A stretch of DNA of 64,000 bases from Streptomyces hawaiiensis (GTDB lineage: Bacteria > Actinomycetota > Actinomycetes > Streptomycetales > Streptomycetaceae), in the NCBI RefSeq assembly GCF_004803895.1, contig NZ_CP021978.1, positions 7,936,001 through 8,000,000 on the forward strand. The letters run 5' to 3'. Shown piece after piece: positions 44,204 to 52,105 of this stretch (the first letter of the stretch is position 1; each line of letters opens with the position of its first letter). The position numbers and the translations under genes are program-made. The notes below the pieces were generated by a model. It did not search any database. It worked only from the letters and a program-made list of their open reading frames with translations, and had not been told where the DNA came from.

Positions 44204-44946
44204 AGCTCACCCTGCGCGTCTGGCGGCAGAAGAACACCGACGCCGACGGCACGATGTCCACGTACGAGGTGGACGGGATCTCGCCCGACATGTCCTTCCT
44301 GGAGATGCTCGACACGCTCAACGAGGAGCTCATCGTCAAGGGCGAGGACCCCGTCGCCTTCGACCACGACTGTCGTGAGGGTATCTGCGGCGCGTGTTCG
44401 CTCGTCATCAACGGCGACGCGCACGGGCCCGAGCGGACGACGACCTGTCAGCTGCACATGCGGTCGTTCAAGGACGGCGACACGATCGACGTGGAGCCGT
44501 GGCGTGCGTCGGCGTTCCCGGTGATCAAGGACCTCGTGGTGGACCGGTCGGCCTTCGACCGGATCATCCAGGCCGGCGGGTACATCACCGCGCCCACGGG
44601 GGCGGCTCCCGAGGCGCACGCCACGCCGGTGCCCAAGCCGGACGCCGACTTCGCCTTCGAGCACGCCGAGTGCATCGGATGCGGGGCGTGTGTGGCGGCC
44701 TGTCCCAACGGGGCGGCCATGCTGTTCACGTCGGCGAAGATCAACCATCTGAACGTGCTGCCGCAGGGGGCGCCCGAGCGGGAGACGCGGGTGCTGGACA
44801 TGGTGGAGCAGATGGACGAGGAGGGGTTCGGCGGGTGCACGCTCGCCGGGGAATGCGCCACCGCCTGCCCGAAGGGCATTCCGCTGATGTCCATCACGAG
44901 CATGAACAAGGAGTGGTTGCGGGCCGCGCGGAAGGTGAAGCGGTAG
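44200..44946 (+). CDS. sdhB: Succinate dehydrogenase/fumarate reductase iron-sulfur subunit
   Basis: A 248-aa subunit with a [2Fe-2S] domain (DCREGICGACSLVING, plus Cys in TTCQLHM) and a C-terminal double cluster domain (CIGCGACVAACPNGA; CTLAGECATACPKGIP) for [4Fe-4S] and [3Fe-4S] centres. It passes electrons from FAD to the membrane subunit. Last gene of the operon; the inverted intergenic repeat follows 34 bp downstream. Confidence 0.93.
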
Positions 44947-44979
44947 CGCCGTCGCGGGGGCGGTTGTCCGGCGGCCGCG

Positions 44980-45026
44980 GGTGGCTCGTGGCTGGTCGCG
45001 CGGTTCCCCGCGCCCCCAGGGGGTCG
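44980..45026 (-). repeat. Streptomyces-type intergenic repeat, copy 2 (inverted relative to copy 1)
   Basis: The core TCGCGCGGTTCCCCGCGCCCCC (22 bp at 44996-45017) is the exact reverse complement of 40495-40516, and similarity extends on both sides (CCACGA, CACCC on one side). It follows sdhB and could fold around CCCCCAGGGGG. Confidence 0.75.
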
Positions 45027-45706
45027 CAGTGAACGTTCGCCGGTAGGTGCGGACGGGCGGGACCGGGAGTGGTGCTCATCCCGGTCCCGTCTCGTATGCG
45101 CGTGTCACGGGCCGGGATCGGCCAGGAGGGGGCCCAGGGGGCCGAGGTCCAGGTTGAGGTCGCCGCGCCGCAGCCCCCACGGTCAGGACCAGGACCGCCA
45201 GGTCACGGCACCACCGTGCGGTCGGAATCCACCGGTGACCGGCACGGTCACGCGCGGACCTCCCGGTGCACGGCGCACTCCACCCGGTCCGGCCTGGCGA
45301 AGGAGTACGGGATTCAAGGGCCTGACACGGTGACCTCCATGGCACGACGGTTGCCGGCCCGTGGAGGACCGGGCCGCCACACCGTCGCGACGGGGCGTCG
45401 CGGGCCAGTTCGCCGACGGCCCGGACGAACTCGGCGCGCCGGTCGTCGTCGACCAGAGGGGCAGACGGACCCGGCGCTGTCCTCACGCGCCGCGCGTGAC
45501 GCGCTCACCGAGCAGAACGCACGTCTGCGTGCGCCATCCGGGCCGCGCCCGTGGGCGCGAGGCGTTCAACAACCTCACACCCGTTTTCTCTGCGCATGAC
45601 ACGCGAAGGTCAGCCGGTCTCGGGAGAACAGGGGTGAAGGTTCGCACGACACCGCGCAGCGTCCCGCCCCGCCTCCACCGCACCGGCCCGTGACCAGGAG
45701 AGAGCC
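45027..45706. other. Gene-poor stretch with a possible gene remnant on the minus strand
   Basis: No intact gene is convincing in these 680 bp. On the minus strand, protein-like pieces occur in different frames: LVDDDRRAEFVRAVGELARD (near 45455-45395), VECAVHREVRA-stop (near 45255) and GDLNLDLGPLGPLLADPGP-stop (near 45170-45113). They read like one decayed gene with several frameshifts, but I cannot name its family. The part from 45575 to 45706 is less GC-rich and probably carries the olsB promoter; the AGGAGAG ribosome site lies just before 45707. Confidence 0.3.
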
Positions 45707-46474
45707 ATGACCGGCGTACTGACCGTCGACCGCCCCGCGCAGCCCACGGCCCCCACCCGCTACACCGTCGCCCTGGCCCGGACCGAGGAGGACGTGCGTG
45801 CCGCCCAGCGGCTGCGGCACGACGTCTTCGCCGGGGAGCTGGGGGCCCTGCTTTCCGGTCCGCAGCCGGGCCTCGACGTCGACCCGTTCGACGCGCACTG
45901 CGACCACCTGCTCGTCCGGGAGGAGACGACCGGCCAGGTCGTCGGCACCTACCGGCTGCTGCCGCCGGAGCGCGCGGCGGTCGCCGGGCGGCTGTACTCC
46001 GAGGGCGAGTTCGATCTGACCGCGCTCGACGGGATCCGGCCGCAGCTCGTCGAGGTGGGCCGCTCCTGCGTGCACCCCGACCACCGCGACGGGGCGGTCA
46101 TCGGCCTCATCTGGGCCGGCATCGCCCGCTACATGGTCGACCGCGGCCACGAGTGGCTCGCCGGCTGCTGCTCCGTCCCGCTCACCGACGGCGGCGCCCT
46201 CGCGTCCGCCACCTGGGAGCGGGTGAGCGACAGGCACCTCGCGCCGGAGGAGTTCCGGGTGCGGCCGCTGCTGCCGTGGACGCCGGGCCGCGCGCCCGCC
46301 GCCCGCGTCGAACTCCCCGCCCTGCTGCGCGGCTACCTGCGCCTGGGCGCCTGGGTGTGCGGCGAACCGGCCCACGACCCGGACTTCGGCGTCGCCGACC
46401 TGTACGTGCTGCTGCCGATGAGCCGCGTCAACGCCCGGTACCTGCGCCACTTCCTCTCCCTCGTACCGGCCTGA
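45707..46474 (+). CDS. olsB: Ornithine N-acyltransferase-like protein (OlsB type, GNAT fold)
   Basis: A 255-aa acyltransferase of the OlsB/hemolysin-like family: ALARTEEDVRAAQRLRHDVF at the start, HLLVREETTGQVVGTYRLLP, EVGRSCVHPDHRDGAVIGLI (donor-binding region) and ADLYVLLPMSRVNARYLRHF at the end. OlsB transfers a 3-hydroxyacyl group from ACP to ornithine, the first step of ornithine lipid synthesis. The following gene is an O-acyltransferase starting within its stop codon, which is the expected olsBA pair. RBS AGGAGAG 5 nt upstream. Confidence 0.85.
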   Translation: MTGVLTVDRPAQPTAPTRYTVALARTEEDVRAAQRLRHDVFAGELGALLSGPQPGLDVDPFDAHCDHLLVREETTGQVVGTYRLLPPERAAVAGRLYSEGEFDLTALDGIRPQLVEVGRSCVHPDHRDGAVIGLIWAGIARYMVDRGHEWLAGCCSVPLTDGGALASATWERVSDRHLAPEEFRVRPLLPWTPGRAPAARVELPALLRGYLRLGAWVCGEPAHDPDFGVADLYVLLPMSRVNARYLRHFLSLVPA

Positions 46475-47289
46475 TGAGTGCCTGGCTGCCCACCGCGCCC
46501 TGCACGCCGCAGGCCTGTGTCGAAGGGTCCGCGGCCGTGCGGGCGCGGGCCGTGCCCCGGGCCGTGCTGCGGCTCACCGCGCTCCTGCTGCTCCTCCTCG
46601 CGGGGATCGCGCTGACGCCCTTCGGCGCCCGGATACCGGCGTCGCTGGTCCGGCGGTGGTGCCGGTGGATCGTGCGGGCGGCAGGGGTCCGGGTCCGTAT
46701 CACCGGCGCCGCCGCCCCCACCGGCGGACTGCTGCTGGTCGCCAACCACATCTCCTGGCTGGACATCCCGCTGCTCGCCGCCGTACGCCCCGCCAGGATG
46801 CTGGCCAAGACCGAGGTACGGAGCTGGCCCGTCGCCGGGGCGCTGGCCGCGCGCGGCGGAACGCTGTTCATCGACCGGGACCGGTTGCGGGCCCTCCCGG
46901 ACACGGTCGCCCGGATCGCCGGAGCCCTGCGCGAGGGCGCCGCGGTCGCGGCCTTCCCCGAGGGCAGCACCTGGTGCGGCCGGGCCCAGGGCTCCTTCCG
47001 CCGGGCCGTCTTCCAGGCCGCCCTGGACGCAGGGGTGCCGGTCCAGCCGGTGCGCATCGGCTACCGGCTCAGCGGCGGCACGGCCACCACGGCCCCCGCG
47101 TACGTGGGTGAGGACACGCTGCTGGCCTCCCTGTGGCGGGTGGCGACGGCCCGCGGCCTGATCGCGGAGGTCGAGGTACGGGCCCCCGTCCCACCGGGCA
47201 GCAGCCCCGACCGCCGGGCTCTCGCCCGCGCCGCCCAGCCACCGGAGACGACGGCACCGTCGTGGACGCACACGGCGCTCGTGGCGTAG
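46474..47289 (+). CDS. olsA: Lyso-ornithine-lipid/1-acylglycerol-3-phosphate O-acyltransferase (OlsA, PlsC family)
   Basis: A 271-aa PlsC-fold enzyme: membrane helix near residues 35-55, motif I NHISWLD (H-x4-D), acceptor motif FIDRDR, motif III FPEGSTWCGR and motif IV VPVQPVRIGYRL. It would add the second acyl chain to lyso-ornithine lipid. Start ATG overlaps the olsB stop (TGATG), so it is translationally coupled. Family membership alone would allow a phosphatidic-acid role; the pairing with olsB decides. Confidence 0.85.
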   Translation: MSAWLPTAPCTPQACVEGSAAVRARAVPRAVLRLTALLLLLLAGIALTPFGARIPASLVRRWCRWIVRAAGVRVRITGAAAPTGGLLLVANHISWLDIPLLAAVRPARMLAKTEVRSWPVAGALAARGGTLFIDRDRLRALPDTVARIAGALREGAAVAAFPEGSTWCGRAQGSFRRAVFQAALDAGVPVQPVRIGYRLSGGTATTAPAYVGEDTLLASLWRVATARGLIAEVEVRAPVPPGSSPDRRALARAAQPPETTAPSWTHTALVA

Positions 47290-47329
47290 GAAGTGCGCCG
47301 ACCGGGCCGTCCCCCGTAAGGGCTGGTTC

Positions 47330-47643
47330 CGGCTGCGCGGCCCGCCCCCGGGGACACGGCCGTGCGGTTCGCCGACCGGCGGCAGCTGCTCGCCGCGGCC
47401 GGACGCGGACAGCGCCGGCGGCTCGCAGTGCGCCGGCCGGTGCACGGCGCCGGACGTCCCTGCCCGCACCGGACGTTCCTCAGTGGTGCCCGGACAGCGT
47501 GCGCGTGTCCGGGCTGTGCGGCCCGCCCCCGGGGACGCGGCCGTGCGGTTCGCCGACCGGCGGCAGCTGCTCGCCGCGGCCGGACGCGGACAGCGCCGGC
47601 GGCTCGTCGTGCGCCGGCCGGTGCACGACGCAGGAGGTCCTCG
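47330..47643. repeat. Two-copy direct repeat of about 130 bp with 181-bp period
   Basis: The stretch from about 47330 to 47460 recurs at about 47511-47643 (GCCGACCGGCGGCAG at 47371 and 47552) with few differences, mostly near the end. The copies fill most of the 371-bp space between the convergent olsA and uvrA-like genes. Between them lies a hairpin GCCCGGACA / TGTCCGGGC (47488-47514). No reading frame in the region looks like protein, so this is non-coding or derived from a lost gene. Confidence 0.85.
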
Positions 47644-47660
47644 CCGACGCCGGACGGGCC

Positions 47661-50006
47661 TCAGCCGCCCCCGGACCGCGTACGCGCCAGAAACGGTGCC
47701 GTCCGGCTCTCCGTCGAGCGGGCGACGTCCGCGGGCGGCCCCGACGCCACGATCCGGCCGCCCTCGTCGCCGCCGCCCGGGCCGAGGTCGATGACCCAGT
47801 CCGCGCGTGCGACGACGGACATGTCGTGCTCGACGACGATGACGGTGTGCCCGGCGTCGACGAGCCCGTGCAACTGGCGCATCAGGACGTCCACGTCCGC
47901 CGGGTGGAGGCCGGTCGTGGGCTCGTCGAGGAGGTAGAGCGTGTGGCCGCGCCGGCCGCGTTGCAGTTCGCTCGCCAGCTTGATCCGCTGGGCCTCGCCG
48001 CCGGAGAGCTCGGTGGCGGGCTGGCCGAGGCGGAGGTAGCCCAGGCCGACGTCGAGCAGGGTGCCGAGGCTGCGGGCCACGGCCGGGGTGTCCGCGAAGA
48101 ACTCCGCCGCGCTCTCCACTGTCAGATCCAGCACCTGCGCGATGTTCCGCCCGCGGTATGCCACCTCCAGCGTCCGAGGGTTGTAGCGGGCCCCGCCGCA
48201 GTCCGGGCAGGGCGCGTACGTGCTCGGCAGGAACAGCAGCTCCACGCTGACGAACCCCTCACCCTGGCAGGTCTCGCAGCGCCCTCCCGCCACGTTGAAG
48301 GAGAACCGCCCGACGCCGAAACCGCGTGCGCGGGCCCCGTCGGTGGCCGCGAAGACCTTGCGTACGACGTCGAAGAGGCCCGTGTAGGTGGCGAGGTTCG
48401 AGCGCGGGGTGCGGCCGATCGGCTTCTGGTCGACCGAGACCAGCCGGCCGACCCCCGCCGAGTCCTCCGTGATCTCACCGATGAGCGTGGACTTGCCGGA
48501 GCCGGACACCCCGGTCACCGCGGTGAACACGCCGAGCGGGAACTTTGCTGTCACGCCGCGCAGGTTGTGCCGCGAGACCGGGCCGGTCTCGAGCCACCCG
48601 GTCGCCTCGCGCACGTCCCGGGCCGGGACGGGGGAGCGGTCGAACAGGTAACGGGCCGTCGCCGACTCCTCGACACCGGCCAGCCCGGCCACCGGACCGC
48701 TGTGCAGCACCCGCCCGCCGTGTTCACCGGCGTCCGGGCCCACCTCGACCAGCCAGTCGGCCCCCCGCACCACGTCGAGGTGGTGCTCCACCACGAACAC
48801 CGAGTTCCCGGACGCCTTCAGCCGCTCCAGCACCGTGAGCAGTGCCTCGGTGTCCGCTGGATGCAGGCCGGCCGACGGCTCGTCGAGGACGTAGACGACC
48901 CCGAACAGGCCCGAGCGTAGCTGGGTGGCCAGACGCAGGCGCTGCAGTTCGCCCGCGGAGAGCGTGGGTGTGGGCCGGTTGAGACTGAGGTAGCCGAGAC
49001 CCAGCTCGACGACCGGCGCGATACGGGACCGCAGGTCGTCGGTGAGGACCCTGGCGGCCTCCGAGGTCGCGTCGAGACCGGTGGCCAGCTCAACCAGCGG
49101 CAGTGCGGCCAGTTCGGCGATGGTCCGGCCGCCGAACGTCACGGCCAGGGCCTCGGGGCGCAGCCGGCTGCCGCCGCACGCCGGGCAGGGGGCGCTGGTG
49201 AGGAACCGCTCGGCCTTCGCCCGCAGGGCCGGGCTCTTGGAGTCCGAGAACGTCTTCATCACGTACCGGTGGGCGCTCATGTAGGTGCCCTGGTACGGCC
49301 GTTGGATCCGGTCGGCGTCCCGCACGGGGTGCACGGTGACCACCGGCTGCTCGTCGGTGAACAGGATCCACTCCCGCCGGTCCGCTGGCAGCTCCCGCCA
49401 CGGCCGGTCCACCTCGTGGCCGAGCGCGTCGAGGATGTCCCGCAGGTTCTTGCCCTGCCAGGCGCCCGGCCACGCGGCGATCGCCCCGTCGCGGATCGAC
49501 AGCGACGGGTCGGGGACCAGCAGCTCCTCGCTCGTACGGTGCACCTGCCCGAGCCCGTGGCACTCCGGGCAGGCCCCCACGGCCGTGTTGGGCGAGAAGG
49601 CGTCGGAGTCGAGCCGCTCGGCGCCGGGCGGGTAGGTGCCGGCGCGGGAGAACAGCATCCGCAGGGAGTTGGAGAGGTTGGTGACGGTGCCGACGGAGGA
49701 GCGAGAGGTGGGCGCCGCGCGGCGCTGCTGGAGCGAGACGGCCGGGGGCAGACCGGTGATCTCCCCGACCTTCGGGGCGCCGACCTGGTGGATCAGCCGG
49801 CGTGCGTACGGCGCGACCGACTCGAAGTAGCGCCGCTGCGCCTCCGCGTAGATCGTGCCGAACGCCAGCGACGACTTCCCCGAGCCGGACACGCCGGTGA
49901 ACACGGCCAGCACGTCCCGCGGGATGTCGACGTCGATGCCCTGGAGGTTGTGCTCGCGGGCGCCGCGGACACGGACGAACGGGTCATGGGGGTCGCGGTC
50001 GTGCAT
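47661..50006 (-). CDS. UvrA-like ABC ATPase (UvrA2/drug-resistance type, short form)
   Basis: A 781-aa tandem ABC ATPase of the excinuclease A family. Walker A motifs GVSGSGKSSLAF (N-terminal) and GVSGSGKSTLIG (C-terminal), signatures LSAGELQRLRLA and LSGGEAQRIKLA, and Walker B VVYVLDEPSAGLHP and LYLLDEPTTGLHP. Zinc-binding Cys pairs lie in CPECHGLG, CPACGGSRL, CETCQGEG and CPDCGGARY. It is about 170 aa shorter than housekeeping UvrA, as in UvrA2-type proteins lacking the UvrB-binding region, which are linked to tolerance of DNA-binding drugs. It starts 11 bp after the LLM oxidoreductase gene, so the two form an operon. Confidence 0.9.
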   Translation of the reverse strand: MHDRDPHDPFVRVRGAREHNLQGIDVDIPRDVLAVFTGVSGSGKSSLAFGTIYAEAQRRYFESVAPYARRLIHQVGAPKVGEITGLPPAVSLQQRRAAPTSRSSVGTVTNLSNSLRMLFSRAGTYPPGAERLDSDAFSPNTAVGACPECHGLGQVHRTSEELLVPDPSLSIRDGAIAAWPGAWQGKNLRDILDALGHEVDRPWRELPADRREWILFTDEQPVVTVHPVRDADRIQRPYQGTYMSAHRYVMKTFSDSKSPALRAKAERFLTSAPCPACGGSRLRPEALAVTFGGRTIAELAALPLVELATGLDATSEAARVLTDDLRSRIAPVVELGLGYLSLNRPTPTLSAGELQRLRLATQLRSGLFGVVYVLDEPSAGLHPADTEALLTVLERLKASGNSVFVVEHHLDVVRGADWLVEVGPDAGEHGGRVLHSGPVAGLAGVEESATARYLFDRSPVPARDVREATGWLETGPVSRHNLRGVTAKFPLGVFTAVTGVSGSGKSTLIGEITEDSAGVGRLVSVDQKPIGRTPRSNLATYTGLFDVVRKVFAATDGARARGFGVGRFSFNVAGGRCETCQGEGFVSVELLFLPSTYAPCPDCGGARYNPRTLEVAYRGRNIAQVLDLTVESAAEFFADTPAVARSLGTLLDVGLGYLRLGQPATELSGGEAQRIKLASELQRGRRGHTLYLLDEPTTGLHPADVDVLMRQLHGLVDAGHTVIVVEHDMSVVARADWVIDLGPGGGDEGGRIVASGPPADVARSTESRTAPFLARTRSGGG

Positions 50007-50017
50007 GGGAAACGACT

Positions 50018-51004
50018 CTAACCGGAGGTGATCGCGGCCAGCCGCCGGTAGGAGTCCAGCAGGGCCTCACGGTCGTACGTGCTGGTCGTGACGAGTATCT
50101 CCTGCGCGCCCGTCTCCTTCAGCACCGTCTCCAGCTCGTGCGCCACCTGCTCCTCGGTGCCGGCGATGTGGCCGGTCAGGCCGGACTCGTAGAAGCCGCG
50201 CTCCTTGCCGGTCATCGTGAGCGCCTCCACGCGCTCGGCGGGCGGCAGGGGCGGGAAGGTGCCGTGGGTGCGGGAGTACGCCATGGACCAGGCCTCGGGG
50301 ATCAGCAGCCGCCGGGCCTCGTCGGGGGTGTCGGCCACGGCGATCGTGCCCGAGATGACGACGTAGGGCTCCGCGGCCCAGGGGGAGGGGCGGAAACGGT
50401 CGCGGTAGTGGTCGATGCCGCGCCGCATCTTGTCCCGGTTCCTGAGGTCGCCGATGACCATGGGCAGCCCCGCGCGGGCGGCGATGCCGGCGCCCTCGCC
50501 CATGGCCAGGACGAACGGCGGCACGCTCAGGCCCTCGGCGGGGCGGGCGTGGACCCCGGTGGGGGAGGTGCCCCGGAACCAGCCGAGCAGTTCGCCGAGC
50601 TGGGCCTCGAAGTCCTCGGCGTCGCCCTTGTCGCGGCCCAGGGCCCTGCGCACCCCGTCCGTGAAGCCGACGGACCGGCCGAGGCCCATGTCGATCCGCC
50701 CGGGGAACAGCGACTCCAGCACCCCGAACTGCTCGGCCACGACCAGCGGCCTGTGGTTGGGCAGCATCACCCCGCCGGTGCCGACCCGGATCGTCCGGGT
50801 CGCGCCCGCGACAGCCGCGGCCAGCACGGTCGGCGCGGAACCGGCGACCCCGGGCACGCCGTGGTGCTCCGAGACCCAGAGCCGGTGGTAGCCGAGCCGC
50901 TCCAGCTCCCGCGCCAGCCGCACGGTGTCGCGCAGCGCCTCGGAGTGGGTGTGCCCCTCGCGGGTGCGGGAGCGGTCGAGGACGGACAGACGCACGGGTT
51001 CCAT
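50018..51004 (-). CDS. LLM-class flavin-dependent oxidoreductase
   Basis: A 328-aa TIM-barrel protein of the luciferase-like monooxygenase family (group of MsnO8-like/alkanal oxidoreductases): RLSVLDRSRTREGHTHSEAL, YHRLWVSEHHGVPGVAGSAP, RTIRVGTGGVMLPNHRPLVV, AEQFGVLESLFPGRIDMGLG. The EHHG and GRID segments shape the FMN or F420 site. Substrate unknown. First gene of an operon with the UvrA-like protein. Divergent from the nucleotidyltransferase gene, with a perfect dyad in between. Confidence 0.9.
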   Translation of the reverse strand: MEPVRLSVLDRSRTREGHTHSEALRDTVRLARELERLGYHRLWVSEHHGVPGVAGSAPTVLAAAVAGATRTIRVGTGGVMLPNHRPLVVAEQFGVLESLFPGRIDMGLGRSVGFTDGVRRALGRDKGDAEDFEAQLGELLGWFRGTSPTGVHARPAEGLSVPPFVLAMGEGAGIAARAGLPMVIGDLRNRDKMRRGIDHYRDRFRPSPWAAEPYVVISGTIAVADTPDEARRLLIPEAWSMAYSRTHGTFPPLPPAERVEALTMTGKERGFYESGLTGHIAGTEEQVAHELETVLKETGAQEILVTTSTYDREALLDSYRRLAAITSG

Positions 51005-51082
51005 ACCAGGTTCTACGCCGGACGGGGCCGCCGGTATTCCGGCGCCGCCAAGGGGACCACCGCCGGAAAACCGGGTGACCGC

Positions 51083-51100
51083 GTCCTGCCACGTCAGGAC
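51083..51100. promoter_or_regulatory. Candidate operator (perfect dyad) between divergent genes
   Basis: GTCCTG-CCACGT-CAGGAC, two 6-bp perfect arms, in the 132-bp space between the LLM and nucleotidyltransferase start codons. No regulator gene is adjacent. Confidence 0.35.
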
Positions 51101-51136
51101 AATGTTCCGATATCCCGTAGCGAAAGGCGGCCCACC

Positions 51137-51847
51137 GTGACCGTCCCCAACGTCCTGCTCTCCGGCATCGTCGGATCGACCGCCTATGGCCTCGCCCGCC
51201 CGGGTTCGGACATCGACCGCCTCGGCCTGTTCGCCGCGCCCACCGGAGAGCTGCACGGTCTGCGCCGGCCGAAGGAGTCGCACGTCAGCACCGCGCCGGA
51301 CCACACCCTGCACGAGGCGGCCAAGTGGTGCCGGCTGGCCCTCGGCGGCAACCCGACCGCGATGGAGCTGGTGTGGCTCCCCGACGACCTGTACGAGGTG
51401 CGCACCCCGCTCGGCGACGAGCTCATCGGCATCCGTACGGCGTTCCTGAGCGCCCGGCGCGTGAGGGACGCCTATCTCGGGTACGCCACCCAGCAGTTCC
51501 GGCGGCTGGAGGCGCGCGGCGACGGTTCGTTCTCCGCCGACACCCGCAAGCGCACCGCGAAGCACGCCCGGCATCTCAAGCGGCTGTGCGGCCAGGGCCT
51601 GGAGCTGTACACCACCGGGCGGCTGACGATCCGTGTCGAGAACCCGGACGAGTACCACGCCTTCGGCGAGCGCGTCGCCGCCGACCCGTCGGCCGCGCTG
51701 CCTCTGCTCAGGCACTACGAGGCCGCCTTCGACGCGGGCCCCACAGCGCTGCCGGACGAGCCCGACGAGGCGCCGGTGGAGGCCTGGCTGCACCGGGTCC
51801 GGGCGCACTTCTACCCGGAGGCGGCCCGCTCAGCCGTCGGGGCGTAG
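51137..51847 (+). CDS. Predicted nucleotidyltransferase (Pol beta superfamily)
   Basis: A 236-aa protein. It opens with LLSGIVGSTAYGLARPGSDI followed by D, carrying the nucleotidyltransferase signature GS-x9-D-x-D. Then come KESHVSTAPDHTLHEAAKWC, NPTAMELVWLPDDLYEVRTP and a helical end (RKRTAKHARHLKRLCGQGLE). The family is COG3541-like and its substrate is not established. GTG start at 51137 with AAAGG 9 nt upstream. Its 3' end overlaps the convergent L32 gene by 18 bp. Confidence 0.82.
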   Translation: MTVPNVLLSGIVGSTAYGLARPGSDIDRLGLFAAPTGELHGLRRPKESHVSTAPDHTLHEAAKWCRLALGGNPTAMELVWLPDDLYEVRTPLGDELIGIRTAFLSARRVRDAYLGYATQQFRRLEARGDGSFSADTRKRTAKHARHLKRLCGQGLELYTTGRLTIRVENPDEYHAFGERVAADPSAALPLLRHYEAAFDAGPTALPDEPDEAPVEAWLHRVRAHFYPEAARSAVGA

Positions 51848-52000
51848 CAGGCCGCGCTCGTAGGCCCTGACCAGGTTCTGCGGGACGAGGTGACGGACGC
51901 CGTCGACGGTGACGGGGACCAGCGTCGGGGTGGCCGCCTTCCACTGGGCGCGGCGGTGACGGGTGTTGCTGCGGGACATCTTCCGCTTGGGGACAGCCAT
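51830..52000 (-). CDS. rpmF: 50S ribosomal protein L32, zinc-independent (Cys-free) paralogue
   Basis: A 56-aa protein with the conserved L32 N terminus MAVPKRKMSRSNTRHRRAQW but no Cys in the C-terminal half, which ends LVRAYERGLLRPDG. Ordinary L32 carries four Cys that bind zinc. Cys-minus paralogues replace zinc-containing ribosomal proteins when zinc is short and are repressed by Zur in S. coelicolor and other bacteria. RBS GGAGGAG ends 5 nt before the ATG. A Zur-box-like palindrome lies in its promoter. It is not in an operon with another ribosomal gene. Confidence 0.92.
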   Translation of the reverse strand: MAVPKRKMSRSNTRHRRAQWKAATPTLVPVTVDGVRHLVPQNLVRAYERGLLRPDG

Positions 52001-52032
52001 GGGGACTCCTCCTCGGTGGGCGGGCACCGAGA

Positions 52033-52062
52033 ACGCTACATGAAAATGGATCCCATTAACAA
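52033..52062 (-). promoter_or_regulatory. Promoter with Zur-box-like operator for the L32 paralogue
   Basis: On the minus strand, -35 TTGTTA (52062-52057), an 18-bp spacer and -10 TAGCGT (52038-52033). The 21-bp near-palindrome at 52041-52061, TGAAAATG-N5-CATTAACA, fills the spacer and matches the general TGAAAATG...CATTTTCA pattern of actinobacterial Zur boxes. Zur bound here would exclude RNA polymerase. The AT-rich site stands out in GC-rich surroundings. Confidence 0.65.
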
Positions 52063-52105
52063 TGTGCGTCGAGATGCCCGGCCACCGCTGTCCCGGACAG
52101 GCGTG

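Noticed and set aside
46153..47289. A longer start for the OlsA-like protein inside olsB
   Set aside because: The upstream part is the shifted frame of olsB; ATG 46474 overlapping the olsB stop gives the normal family length.
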